DNA of 64,000 nucleotides from positions 62,001 to 126,000 of the forward strand of contig BPQB01000046.1 in the NCBI GenBank assembly GCA_019973155.2. The letters are read 5' to 3'. Made by a program: the position numbers and the translations under genes. Shown one piece after another: positions 18,784 through 31,000 of the stretch. Below the pieces are notes generated by a model that saw nothing but the letters and a program-made list of their open reading frames with translations, searched no databases and was not told where the DNA came from. The DNA comes from Phanerochaete sordida. Taxonomy: Eukaryota; Basidiomycota; Agaricomycetes; Polyporales; Phanerochaetaceae. Each line of letters starts with the position of its first letter. Position 1 is the first letter of the stretch.

Positions 18784-21644
18784 ATGGCCTCCGTCAACCT
18801 CGCCGCCGAACGCTTCCTCGCTGACCACGACAGCCCCGTCTGCAGCCTCGATGTAGCCAAGTCCTTTGCGCAGCTCACGTACGCGGCCCGTCTGGATCGT
18901 ACGACATCGCCGCTGACGATAGTCGCGACACAGCTCAAAGGAGAAGAAGTACGCCCACTACATCGGCGCGGCTTCTTGGGCCGGCGCGCGCATCATCCAG
19001 GAACAGACTACCCCGCACGCACGTCAGCTCTACGACCTGCTCATCCTGACCTTCAGCAAGGATGGCAAGCTCGCTGATCTGTCCGCGCTGAAGCAGCAGT
19101 CCGGTGTCTCCGGTCAGGATTGGAACGACCTCGTCCAGTACACTGTCCAGGCAAGTCTAGTTCTCTGGTGCAGACATAGAACAAACTCATCCATTACTAC
19201 TTTGTAGGTCTTGAGTAACCTTGCGAACTACAAGAGCTTCGGCTTCACCAAGATTGTTCCTCGCGTGCCGGAAGCCAGCTTCCAAGCTGTGGTAGAGAAG
19301 TCTGCCAACGCCAAGAACGCTCTGCCTCTGTGGAACGAGGTACGGTCATCCATGATATGCTTGCGCGTTGCTGGGTGATCTCACCACTATTCTCCTGCCG
19401 CAGCTGAAAGACCATATCTACCAACTTACTCCGGAATCCAGTAACTTCATCGGCAAACGTTCAGAGGGTCACGTCTCCAACTATTATCTTGGCGAACCAC
19501 CCACAGATGCAGAGGTTGCAGCCGTTCAGGCCGCCGCTGAGCAGTTCAACGTCGATGTCCTCAACACTCGGTCAGTCATACCTGAGCATATGATGTTCTC
19601 TTTGCGATTCTTACGCGTCCTATTTCAGCGTCAAGAAGAACAGTCCAACCGACTTCACGCTCCTTGTTGCCTCTGCTCAGTCAAAATCGGAGACGCACGA
19701 GTTCGAGATTGGCGACAAGAAGGCCAAGCTCACGATCCAGTACGGCGATCACGCTGACGCATTGACTAAGGTCAATGCCGCGCTGAAAAAGGTCCATCTC
19801 TTCTATTTTCTTCCAGAGTGAGGTCTGAGATGGGATCGATGTGCTAGGCCAGGGAGTTCGCTGCAAATGCGCACGAAGAGGCCATGCTCGAGGGATACAT
19901 CAAGTCGTGCGTACACCGTCCCTGGCAGGGCCGCAAATGCTCACGGACTCCCGCAGCTTCGAGTCGGGCTCGATCGCGGACCACAAGGCGGCGTCGCGCG
20001 AGTGGGTGCAGGACATCGGACCCGTCGTCGAGAGCTACATCGGCTTCATCGAGACGTACGTCGACCCGTACGGCGGCCGCGCCGAGTGGGAGGGCTTCAC
20101 GGCCATCGTGGACAAGGCGCTCAGCGCCAAGTACGAGGAGCTTGTGAACGGCGCGCCCGAGCTCATTAAGGTCCTGCCATGGGGCAAAGACTTCGAGGTC
20201 GACGTCTTCCGCAAGCCTGACTTCACGGCGCTGAACATCGTCACATTCGCGACTGGTGGCATTCCGGCTGGTATAAACGTGAGTTCTGCTAAGTTTATCA
20301 TCAGTTTTATGACGTGAGCCTGACATTTTCATAGATCCCGGTATGTGGACATTCGCGATTCATTGTCGAGTTGAGCTTCAGCTGACTTATTCCGTGGTAG
20401 AATTACTACGATGTCCGCGAGTCAACAGGCTTCAAGAACGTATCCCTGGCGGTAAGTCTCAGCACCCAGCTCTTGTCCGTGCAACAAAAAGTCTGACTTG
20501 CTTGCGTAGAACATCCTGGCAGCAAAGGCTCCGAGTAAGCTGCCCTGCCTTCCCTTGACTGCAAGCCTCGTCTGAATATTGGTCTGCAGATGAGGAGCTC
20601 ACTTTCATCCATCCCGACGATGTTGAGGTATACAACAAGTGGGACAGCCGGGCATTCGAGCTCCAAGTTGCCAACCACGAGCTTTTGGGCCACGGCACTG
20701 GCAAGCTGTTCGAGGAGCGGGAAGATGGTACAAAGAACTTTGATCCCACGAAGGTACGTGTGATCTTGAGGTCCGCGCGGATTCTATTCACGAGCGGTCT
20801 TGCAGGTCGTCAACCCACTCACCGGCAAGCCTATGTTAGTTTCGTGCAGCATTGGTCGAGACTTGACACTGACGAACTTGCTGCAGCACGTCATGGTACA
20901 AGCCTGGCCAGACCCCCGGATCCGTTCTCGGTGAGGTCTCGTCCTCGATGGAGGAGTGCCGTGCGGAGACCGTTGCGCTGTACCGTAAGCGGCATGTCTC
21001 TCGTCACGAGCATGCACGGGACTGATTGTACCCAGTCGTGAGCGACCGCAACATCCTGAAAATCTTCAAGTACGTAGACGAGCAGGACATCGAGGACATC
21101 CAATACGTCACCTTCCTCATCATGGCCCGCGCCGGCCTCAAGGCGCTCGAGTTCTACGACCCCGCCAAGAAGAAGCACGGCCAGGCGCACATGCAGGCCC
21201 GGTGCGTGCCCTCTCTCTCGCTTTCCTCTGCAGCCGCTGACGCAGGCACGCAGCCTCGGCATCACGCAGCACCTCATCAAGTCGGGCCTCGCGCGCCTCG
21301 AGGAGGTGCGCGGCGCGGACGGCACGCTCGAGAACGTGTACGTGCGCGTGGACCGCGCGGCGGTGCTCGCGCGGGGGCGGGCGGCGGCGGGCGAGCTGCT
21401 CGTCGAGCTGCAGGTGCGCAAGAGCACGGCGGACGGCGCGGGGGCGCGCGCGTTCTACACGGCGCTGACGACGCCGCTCGCGGGCTGGGACGGCGCGATC
21501 CGCGACGTCGTGCTGCGCAAGAAGCAGCCGCGGAAGGTGTTCGTGCAGCCGAACACGTTCGTCGAGAACGGCGAGGTCGTGCTCAAGGAGTACCCGAGCA
21601 CGGCCGAGGGCGTCATCGAGAGCTTCGTCGAGCGCGGGCTCTAG
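18784..21644 (+). CDS. DPP3: Dipeptidyl peptidase III (peptidase family M49)
   Basis: Fifteen exons (18784..18878, 18934..19150, 19208..19339, 19404..19570, 19629..19791, 19848..19906, 19957..20278, 20335..20340, 20401..20451, 20510..20534, 20590..20753, 20806..20834, 20887..20984, 21036..21201, 21254..21644) encode 694 aa, near the family length. The zinc site HELLGH ([10 protein letters not shown]) and the glutamate helix EECRAE are both present, with family blocks [44 protein letters not shown] and [16 protein letters not shown]3 removes dipeptides from peptide N-termini, usually in the cytosol. Exon 8 is a 6-nt microexon (Ile-Pro) and the intron at 19151-19207 starts with GC. The frame is open upstream with ATGs at 18682 and 18697, giving an alternative N-terminal extension (see findings). 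Confidence 0.93.
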
Positions 21645-22078
21645 GCGGTGCCGGGCTAGGAACAAGGCTGTATTACTACGGATGTACGAGTGTGCTGCTG
21701 AATAATTTTGCTACGAACATGCTCGAAGAGAGGGTGAGCGCTTGAGCTAGTGTGCGGGAGTGCCAAAGTGTAGTTTAGCGAAGACGGGGAGTCGGTGATG
21801 GATATCGCCGGGCGGGAAGAGAAGAAGACGACGTGCGTCGAATGCGAAAGATGGCACGACAGCGATGTAATATCGAGAGCATGATGGATACAATGGACAT
21901 TGTGGGTATAGATAAGATAAGTCTAAGGTGCGATGGATGATGCGATGCTATTGGGTGCGGCAGAGATAGCAATGTTCATGGACTGCAGTTTGCAGCTTGT
22001 CAGCATAGCTATGGATATCGCAGAGGACACTTGACGTACTGTTCTGGTCAAGGAGTATGGAAAGCGATGTAGACCTCT
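21645..22078. other. Convergent 3' intergenic region (DPP3 / PTC7)
   Basis: No coding potential or repeat that I can support. It lies between the two stop codons and presumably holds both 3' UTRs. Confidence 0.4.
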
Positions 22079-23718
22079 TTACGGCGTCTCGCGAATGAGT
22101 GCGACAATGACTGTGACACTGGGACATATGTTAGTCTCCGTCTCGCAAGCACTGTGGTCGTGTGCTACTCACTCGTCAACTTTCTGTTACCAGCCAGTCA
22201 GTCAACATGCGTTCGAAGCGTTGACGAGCGACTTACCCCTCCCCGGAAGTACATGCCCTCCCTCGCCGCCGCGCGCTCGAAGGGGCTGACCCGCTTCTTG
22301 TTGTGCATGCACAGCGTTGCGTAGCTGATGATGCGCTCCGCCATCGTCTGTACTTGGGCATCTTCCTCTTCCTGGATGAACTCATGCGACTATGAAGGGC
22401 AAGCTGTGAGAGAGAACTCCGGAGTCCATTTGACGATGCATACCTCTCCTTGCGCCTGTCCCGCTGCGTTCGCTAATAGAGGCGCGTGCGTGTACTGGCG
22501 CGAGACTAGCGAGCAGATCTGGATGAGCTCTGATGGGAAGACGTTGTCCGAGAGTCCGTCGGTCTGGGCGAGGCTGGTCAGCACGAAGCGGAAGCGCCGG
22601 GCGCAAGTGGAGTACTGACGAAGAGCACGACCAAGTCGCCGTCCCGCAGCTTCATGGAAACATTGTCGGCTTGGGCAGCTGTATCTGAGCAGGCCCCGCC
22701 GCGTAGCCGTGCCGAGCGCGGGAGCTTCGCTAGTTGCCTGGCGCACAACCGTCAGATACGGTGAACGACGGCCGAGGAGTGTAGAAGCGTACATCGGGCA
22801 GTTGAAGAAGTGTGTCTGCGGCTGCTGGAAATGTATTACCTGCGACGACCGGATGACGCAGAAGCCGCTGTCGCCCAGGCTGCAGTGCGCGTGGTGAGCC
22901 ACTTGTGCGTGCAGAGGCGGGCAGGGAGACGTACTTCGCGGCCCGGAGCAGCCCTGAGGACGCGTTGAGATTCACTATGCATGCGGTGCTCGAGCCTGGC
23001 GCAGCATGTTAGCTCCGACGCCGTCGCACACCGCCGGCTGGCGCACCTGCGAGGACTTCGCGCTCCCTGAGGACGCCGCCGTGCGCGAGGTCCATACACT
23101 CCTGCGGTGTGAGCTCCCAGCCCTCGACCTCCTGCCGCTCTTCGTAGTCCTGTGTGGGGTCGATTTCTGGCTCGCCGGCCCAGCCCTGCTTCGCATAACG
23201 GTGCGCGTGGTACATCAGCGACTGGGAGAAGAGCGAGGGGTCGACACCCGAGTCTGTCCAGCCACCGACGCCGTCGGCGACGCCCAGTGAGATGCCCTGG
23301 AAATCGGCCAGCAGAGAAGGTAAGTCGTGGTTGCCGCACGGGAGCAGAGAGGGACATCTACCGACTGGCTACGCATCTGCGGAGAGGTTAGTTTGGTCGT
23401 GGGCGGCGAGAGGGAGTGCGGACGTACTTCTTGGATGTAGAAGAAGTCCTCGCCGATGTGTGACCCCAGGCCGCCGTTTGGCCTGGACAGGACGTGGTCC
23501 CTCCAGCGGCCGATCTCGCTGTCCTTGGCGAACGGCGCGGTGTTGCACTTGCGCGAGCGCGGCGGCTGGGGCTTGCCCGCCCAGCTGGCACCGACATGGA
23601 AGCGGTAGGGCCGCGGGAGGGCGGTCGACATGGCGCGGACCCGACATGGCTGGAAGGCGGGTGCTGGGCGCGTCCGCGAGGCCTTTGCGAGGGCGGCGGG
23701 GACGGAGAGGGGGCGCAT
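22079..23718 (-). CDS. PTC7: Mitochondrial PP2C-type phosphatase, PTC7/PPTC7-like
   Basis: Ten exons (23428..23718, 23362..23376, 23047..23296, 22935..22995, 22793..22879, 22620..22737, 22444..22563, 22237..22389, 22173..22183, 22079..22118) encode 381 aa. Metal-binding and PP2C motifs are [29 protein letters not shown] and [11 protein letters not shown]. The order matches PPTC7/Ptc7, a mitochondrial Mn/Mg-dependent Ser/Thr phosphatase that activates coenzyme Q biosynthesis in yeast. The first 50 residues ([20 protein letters not shown]...) are basic, hydroxylated and lack acids, as expected of a presequence, which supports the start at 23718. Two very small exons (15 and 11 nt) are required to keep the conserved motifs in frame. 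Confidence 0.9.
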
Positions 23719-24038
23719 AGGGCGGCGAGTGCAGGTGTGCGGGAAAATGGGGGAAAAATAATGAGGGCTGGTGCTTGCGAGGAGCAAGAAGAGAGCGAGT
23801 TGATAAACTTGCACACGATCATTACGCAGAGGCCATTTTGATCGAGGGCAGCCACGTGGGCTCGGATCAGCGCGCGCGGCACCTCGGTGTCCGCTGGGGT
23901 CGACCAGTCGGAGCGCGTCGAACGAGCCATCGTCGGGCAGGCTTGCATAGCATTTCAACAGGCCCACGCTCAGCCAGAACGCATTGGACGATAAAGCAAG
24001 GTCACGTTATCCGCTGTGCCAATGAGAAGCCCTCTATC
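23719..24038. other. Intergenic, 5' of PTC7 and 3' of the LRR gene
   Basis: A 320-bp stretch with the PTC7 promoter and the 3' end of the LRR transcript. It reads open on the minus strand but without family resemblance. Confidence 0.35.
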
Positions 24039-26230
24039 CTAGGCCCCGCCCCAGCGTTTCCAATCAAACGACGAAGCCGAGTCCGTACTCTTTCGCTTTT
24101 TCTTCCCCCCACTACTCGAGCCTTGCGCCCGCGATCCCGACGGCTCTCCTATCTTGACAGCCGCGACGTCCTCCCCGGACCCGCGCATCCCACCACGGAG
24201 CCCCGCACCAGTGCTCCGCCCACGAGCCCCGTCGCCCTGCAGATAGCCGTGCAGCTTCGCCTGCACCGTGTCTCCCGCCGGCCGAGCCGCACCCCCTGGA
24301 CCCGATGCTGGTCGCCCCTTCGCCCTGTGGGGCCCATCGCCTGGCCTGTGCCCGGGTGGTAAGGGAGGAATCGGAAGCGACGTCAGCGGGATCGTGGCTG
24401 GCTTCGCGGGAGGTCCTGTCATCCGGAGCGTCGACTTGGGCACCACAGGCTCGTCCGCGCCCTCCACGTCGTCTTCGAGAGACACGCGCCGCTTTTTGCG
24501 CGCGCTGCTCGTTGCGCGCGGCCCGTTGCGGTCGAAGCTCGTGTTGAACGCCTCTTCGAATCTCTTCCGCGAGAAGGGATTCAGCCCAGAGTCGTCCTGG
24601 GACGGCGTGCTCTGTACACTCTGCGTCTTGCCGTGTCCAGGCCTGCCGCGGCCCTTGAGCAAGTCGATGACCGCGCCGACAGAGTCCTTCGCCCGCCGGC
24701 TCGTGACCAGGGCCGGCGACGACAGCGGCTGCCCGTCGGTGCCAGCGCGCGACAGAGGTTTCGTGCATTGGGCGGACAGGAAGGCCTCTGTGCGGATCTG
24801 CTCAAGGAGGCTCCAAGGCGGCGGCTCGCGAAAAAGCCGTTGCAGGCCCTGGCCGTCCGACCGGCTCGGGTGCCTGGCCCCAGAGGGCTTGGCGCGATCC
24901 GCGGTGTATCTGGGTGAGGGCATGTTGTAGATCTCGCCGAACTTCGCGAACGTCAGCGGCGGCTTGGACGCGGCCGGAGCGGTGTAGAATGCATGCGCGG
25001 AGGCTTTTGATGCCTCGCGACGGGCCTCCTGTGCGGCGACGCGCTCCTGCTCGTCATCGACGGGTAGCTGGGTTAGCACTAGCAATCGAGGATAGATGAG
25101 TCCACGGAGAACGGAAATCGAATATTCGTACTCAGACGTACTGTCAAACCCCATCGGCTTCGCTCTGGCCTTCATGATACTCGCAGATCTTGAGGGTCCA
25201 GCTGTCTTGTACTCCAGAGCATCAATGTGCAGCCGAAACGGCGGTGTATGCGCGTAGATATGCGTATTCTGATTAACGCAGGACATCTCATCGAGCGCAT
25301 CCAGTGCGTCGAATAAAGAATTTGGGTGGTAGAGTCCAGGGTCGCCATCGAGGCGGAACGGGGTATCGTGGTCAACAGTGTGGGTATATCGGGTTCCAGT
25401 AAGATCTGAGGTGTATTTCCGTGTTACTCGACAACAATAGCACGAACGAACGGAACGGACTCACCAATCGCACTGAGCAAAGGAAACTGCTGCAGACATG
25501 GCAAGACCTCTTTGTCTACATGAATGCAGTCGTGCAGAAACAATATTCGCAGTCCCCAGGGCCCAGAGAGCGCCGTCGCGGAAGACGACGGCTCTGTCCT
25601 CTTCATCAAGGTCTTCGCCAGCGTCTTGACGCCCCAGGATGTCAAGGACGTGGCACTCACGTCGAGCGCGGTCAGCGCATGAAGCTGCCCGAGTTGAACA
25701 ACGGTGTCGTCGGTAAGCTCCCGGCACCCCGGCAGCTCCACGACCGTGATCAGCGCGAAGTCATGCGTCGAAGGAATCGTCTGCAGCAGAGGGAGCTGCG
25801 GGTCCGCCAGCGGGAGCTTGTACGTCCGCAAGAAGTCCGGAAGGCCACCGTACAGCTGTATGAGCGTCGCCCAGAGGCGCGGATTGACCGACCTGAGGAG
25901 CTCGCTCTCTGACAGTGGCGGGTCGCTGCGGTAGGCTGGGATCACCTCGCGCAGCAAGTCATACTCGCCTTCGGTTTGTGGCGAGTGGTATAGCAGTCGC
26001 GTGGACCCGAATATATGCAGCTGGTCTGGGTACTCTGATAGAATGTTGATGCATAGTGACTGAAGGGAGGGCACGTAGACCGCAGGGTTGTTTGTGTAGG
26101 CGGTGTGTGGAGCTTCGTAGGGTGCGGGCGTCGCCAAAGTGTTCTTGTAAGAATATTTGACGACGGTGGTGCAGGAGTCGTCTGTTGTGACTGAGCGTAT
26201 GGGGTGCCAGAGAGTAATAGGCCTGCTCAT
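24039..26230 (-). CDS. Leucine-rich-repeat (RNI-like) protein with long disordered C-terminus, unknown function
   Basis: Three exons (25465..26230, 25142..25405, 24039..25078) encode about 689 aa. The first 280 residues contain RNI-like LRR units: FALITVVELPGCRELTDDTV, LHALTALDVSATSLTSWGVK, GLRILFLHDCIHVDKEVL and PLLSAIDLTGTR. Next comes a region with LDGDPGLYHPNSLFDALDAL. The remainder is Pro/Ser/Lys-rich and probably unstructured, with a basic patch SARKKRRVSLEDD. Joining across the first intron (25406..25464) restores the LRR unit LSAIDLTGTR, which is why I call one gene rather than two. A second intron (25079..25141, GTACGT...CTAG, 63 nt) is a multiple of three, so the frame stays open even if it is retained. 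No F-box is visible. Confidence 0.7.
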
Positions 26231-26584
26231 CGGGGCGTGGATGACGGTTCACTACAGAAGTCGACGCGACGGTGCCATGGTGGTCACAAATCCGGAGGCG
26301 AGGCCAGCTTTGCCGTGGGACCAACGCGGACACGTGACTATCACATGACCACGTTGATCGTTTTCGCCCGGAACATCAGCAAATGCAGCCCGCGATGGCC
26401 TGAAATTCGTGGCTGATCCGGACCCAAAGAAGCCACTTGACAAAAAGCCCGCGCTATATTCGGTGTCTCATCCAGAGGCTGGGACGTCCGGTGGCTTTCC
26501 CCGCTCTCTTCCCCATACCAAGGCCAGACACTCGCAGTACCATCCGACTCTCGTCTACGACCCACCCACTCTCAAGTCACGAAG
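26231..26584. other. Divergent promoter region (LRR gene / small unknown gene)
   Basis: 354 bp between two start codons on opposite strands. No element I can name; presumably a shared bidirectional promoter. Confidence 0.4.
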
Positions 26585-27328
26585 ATGATGTCCATGGTCC
26601 CTTCTTGTGAGCCTTTTCCTAGCGTTCTATGCTTCGTTCGAACTGCCCGGCTGATTTGGCGCAGCAAGTGCACAACCTCTCGCTCCTGTGCAAGGTCGTC
26701 CGCAGTATGCGAGACCCCCACTGTTCAAGGCCGTCGCCCCGCCACCTAGTCCCGTGCTGGAGGCCGCTGTAAAACGTTTCATGGCACGCGACTCGCGAAA
26801 AATCTTCGAGGCGCACTGGGAAGAGGCGAAAAGACGGTTTGGCGCGTGGACCGCCGGACTCACGTTACGATCATTCATAGAGAAGAACCTGAAGGTATGC
26901 AGCAAATGAACATCTCCGAGGACGCTCCACCTTACTGAGCCTTCTTCTAGGAAGTCGACTTGGACCCTTGGGCGCAAGCTGCGCGGGACGTGTACGAGGG
27001 CGCTGACACGAACAACCTTCGGCTACGATACACGGGGTCAAATAGCCCGCTCACCTATGACTGCCTCTTGGTCTTCTGTCAGCTGGCTCCGACAACGCGC
27101 AACCCCGCCCTCTTTCATCTCGAGTCCAAGACCTTGATACCGGTGACCGACAGCGTCATCCTCTTCCGCAAGGGCCAGTGGCATTACGCCGCACGCGCAC
27201 CAATACCCGGGGAAGGACGTCAGCTAGAAGACTGGGAGTACGTAAGGTGTCTCACGGCTCGCTTCACCCTCCCATGGACAGATCCACCGGTTGAAGGGCA
27301 CGGCGGCAGTATGGATACGGGGGCTTGA
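26585..27328 (+). CDS. Small conserved-looking protein of unknown function
   Basis: Three exons (26585..26606, 26665..26894, 26951..27328) encode 209 aa. The first exon has only 22 nt (MMSMVPS plus one base). Visible blocks are ARPPLFKAVAPPPSPVLEAA, RFMARDSRKIFEAHWEEAK, RFGAWTAGLTLRSFIEKNLK and YDCLLVFCQLAPTTRNPALF. No signal peptide, membrane span or known motif is seen; it appears soluble with mixed helix and strand. I do not recognise the family. Splice sites are canonical and the frame is open throughout. The start in a 22-nt first exon is the least certain part. Confidence 0.6.
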
Positions 27329-28062
27329 GGCGGCTCGCTTGGAGGGTCGTTCACGTGCGTTTCTTTGGATTATCTGGGCATCCACACATATTGTATCGAT
27401 AGAGCTCGGCTGCAGCTAATAGTACTGTATCATCTGAACATGGGCGGTGGTGCCGGGCGGGGCGTCGTGCAGTGTTGCCGACACGGGGGCGTTTTGTACA
27501 GCATGACGGGCGGTGGACAGATAGGCGGCGGGCATCATGGATACTGGGGACAAGACATGGCGACGCGCGGTGCTCGCCCCTCGCTCGCTGCTCGGCGAGC
27601 GGAGGATGCGCACGCTGGAGGAGGACGTGCAGCAGTTTGTGCAGATTTTATCAACCCGAGGCTGAGCGACGCGGTCGTCGAGCGTAGGGCCGCAAAAGCA
27701 TTGAGCATGGTCTGTGCGATGGCATCAAAACGGAAGCAGAGAAAAGAAGAGGCACCCGCATAGAGACGAAATTCCCACGGGCAGGACGCTCAGACATCGA
27801 CGGCCGAGAGCGAGATCTTCCCCCGTCCATATCCCAGGTCGCCCCAGCCTGTCTTTCCCTCCTTCGTCTTCAGCCTTCGCTCGTCTCGACTTTCCTAACT
27901 AAGACCCAACACAAGCTGTTGCAGGTCGCTTTCACTCCTTAATACCTTCGCAGATATTCCCGCTGGAGACGCCTTACTCGGTTGACTCTCGAGATCCCGC
28001 CCGCTTACCTGTGAAGAGCACACCGTGATACTCACCACCGCCCTCAACCGCCGACACTAGCC
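27329..28062. other. Upstream region and probable 5' UTR of FKS1
   Basis: No convincing gene. The last 250 bp are pyrimidine-rich on the plus strand (TCTTCAGCCTTCGCTCGTCT and similar), typical of promoters and leaders of highly expressed fungal genes, and lead directly into the FKS1 start. Confidence 0.45.
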
Positions 28063-31000
28063 ATGTCTGGCCATATGCCGTATGGCCAGCAGCCTGGCCG
28101 AAATCCCTTCTCAGAGGGTTCCTCGCCCTACTCCCAGCCCTCCCATCAATACTCCATGGACTCCGTTGGCAGCGACATGTACAGCAGTCGAAACGCCAGC
28201 GCCGTTCCTTTGAACGACCCCCATGGATACTACAGCCACTCTGGACAGTACACGCCGCAGTGTGAGTCTCCGCTTTGTTGTCTGGCAGCATAGGCGCTTT
28301 GTGCTGTCGCCCGCTGGCGCGTTGTTGTACTCTGCAGCGACGCGCCTTTCGTGGCGACCCCGTCCCCAACAACCGCCGCGCGGGGCCCTATCGCTGTCCA
28401 AGACACTCCCGAGTCTTTCTGACGCTGATCGCTGTTCTCCACAGCGGCCGCTGCGAGCTCCGAAGATGTCCACGAGTACGAACACTACGCCGAGTCGGTC
28501 AACTCGCACATGAGCACGAGCACCGCCGGATACGGGGCGAGCCCCTTTTCCGACATCCCCGGCTCGAGAGAACCATTCCCTGCATGGACCGCTGAGCGGC
28601 AAGCACCGATCTCCACCGAGGAAATCGAGGACATCTTCCTGGATCTCGCCCAAAAATTCGGGTTCCAGAAGGACAACATGCGAAACATGGTGCGTCCCGC
28701 CGCAGAATCGACCGCATATATGCGCTGAAAGTGCTGTGCAGTTCGACTTCCTCATGACACTGCTCGACTCGAAAGCGTCCCGCATGACGCCCAACCAGGC
28801 ACTCTTGACAGTTCACGCCGACTACATCGGTGGCCAGCACGCGAACTACAGAAAGTGGTACTTCGCGGCCCAGCTGAACTTGGACGATGCCGTCGGCCAG
28901 TCCAACAACCCAGGCCTGCAGCGCCTGCGCAGCGTCAAGGGTGGCAACGCGAAGCCCAAGTCCCTCGACAGCGCGCTCAACCGCTGGCGCAGCGCGATGA
29001 ACAACATGAGCCAGTATGACCGCCTGCGCCAGGTCGCCCTCTACCTGCTCTGCTGGGGCGAAGCCGGCAACATCCGGTTCACACCCGAGTGTCTCTGCTT
29101 CATCTTCAAGTGCGCGGACGACTACTACCGGAGCCCCGAGTGCCAGAACAAGGTCGATCCCGTCCCCGAGGGCCTCTACCTCGAGCAGATCGTCAAGCCA
29201 CTGTACCGTTTCATGCGCGACCAGGGCTATGAGGTTATCGACGGCAAGTTCGTCAGGAAGGAGAAGGACCACGACCAGATCATCGGTTACGACGATATCA
29301 ATCAGCTGTTCTGGTACCCAGAGGGTATCGCGAAGATTGTGATGTCGAACGGCGTACGTATGATGATCTTCCGCTGACCGCGCTTCGCTGATTGTGATTT
29401 TATCCTCCAGCAACGTCTCGTGGACTTCCCGCCAGCGCAGCGGTGGCTGAAGCTCAGCGCAGTCGACTGGAACAAGGTCTTCTTCAAGACTTACTTCGAG
29501 AAGCGGTCTACCGCTCACCTTCTGGTCAACTTCAACCGTATCTGGATTTTGCACATCTCAGCATACTGGTTCTACACCGCCTTCAACTCACCCAAGGTAT
29601 ATGCGCCCGCACACAAGCAGTTTCCCTCTGCGCCTATGACCTGGTCTGCAACTGCCCTGGGTGGTGCCGTCGCTACGTTGATCATGATCGCAGCAACTGT
29701 CGCGGAGTTCTCCTACGTTCCGACAACGTGGAACAACGCGTCCCATCTCACCGCTCGCCTCATCTTCCTGCTCATCGTCCTCGCACTCACCGCCGGCCCG
29801 ACTGTCTACATCGCCATGGTCGACGGCCGGCCCGCTCCCTCGAACATCCCGCTCATTATCTCGATCGTGCAGTTCTTCGTCTCGGTCGTCGCCACCGTCG
29901 CGTTCTCGCTCATCCCGTCAGGCCGCATGTTCGGCGACCGTGTTGCGGGCCGCTCGCGCAAGTACCTCGCCTCGCAGACTTTCACGGCGTCGTACCCGAC
30001 GCTCACGACCTCCGCGCGCACGGCCTCCATCATGCTCTGGCTCCTTGTCTTCGGCTGCAAGCTCGTCGAATCCTACTTCTTCCTGACCTCGTCCTTCAGC
30101 TCACCCATCGCGGTCATGGCTCGTACGAAGGTCCAGAACTGCAACGATCGCTTCTTCGGCAATGCGCTCTGCTCCAACCAGGTGCCGTTCGCACTCGCGA
30201 TCATGTACATCATGGACCTGGTCCTGTTCTTCCTGGACACGTACCTCTGGTACATCATCTGGGTCGTCGTCTTTTCAATCGGTCGCTCGTTTGCCCTTGG
30301 TCTCTCCATCTGGACTCCCTGGAGGGAGGTCTTCACCAGGATGCCAAAGCGCATCTACGCGAAACTCCTCGCCACTTCTGAGATGGAGGTCAAATACAAG
30401 CCCAAGGTACGGCTTCTTGGCCTTTTTTCTTTGCCTCGATCACTCATTCCTTGTACAGGTCCTCGTTTCGCAGATTTGGAACGCCATTATCATCTCGATG
30501 TACCGAGAGCACTTGCTGTCGATCGACCACGTCCAGCGGCTCCTCTATCACCAGACCGACGGTCCGAACGGAAGCCGTACTCTTCGCGCCCCGCCGTTCT
30601 TCACCATGAACAATGGCAACAGTGGCGAGTTCTTCCCCAAGGGTGGTGAGGCCGAGCGTCGTATCTCGTTCTTCGCCTCGTCTCTCACCATTGCCGTTCC
30701 GGAGCCCCTGCCCGTCGACGCGATGCCCACTTTCACTGTCCTTGTCCCGCACTACTCCGAGAAGATTCTTCTCAGTCTGCGTGAGATCATCAGGGAGCAA
30801 GACCAGAACACGCGAGTCACGCTTCTCGAGTATCTCAAGCAGCTGCACCCTGTCGAGTGGGACAACTTCGTCAAGGACACGAAGATCTTGGCCGATGAGT
30901 CAGGTTCTTTCGACACGGCGAGCTCACCCAACGAGAAGTCGAAGGCGCGCGCGGATGACCTTCCGTTCTACTGCATCGGTTTCAAGACGTCGGCTCCAGA

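Noticed and set aside
25286..25424. Two separate genes for the LRR part and the disordered part
   Set aside because: A GTGAGT...CTCAG intron at 25406-25464 joins them in frame and restores the LRR unit LSAIDLTGTR, so one gene is more likely.
28499..29554. 351-aa minus-strand ORF opposite FKS1
   Set aside because: Antisense to strongly conserved FKS1 exons; it is a shadow of GC-rich codon use and shows no family motif.
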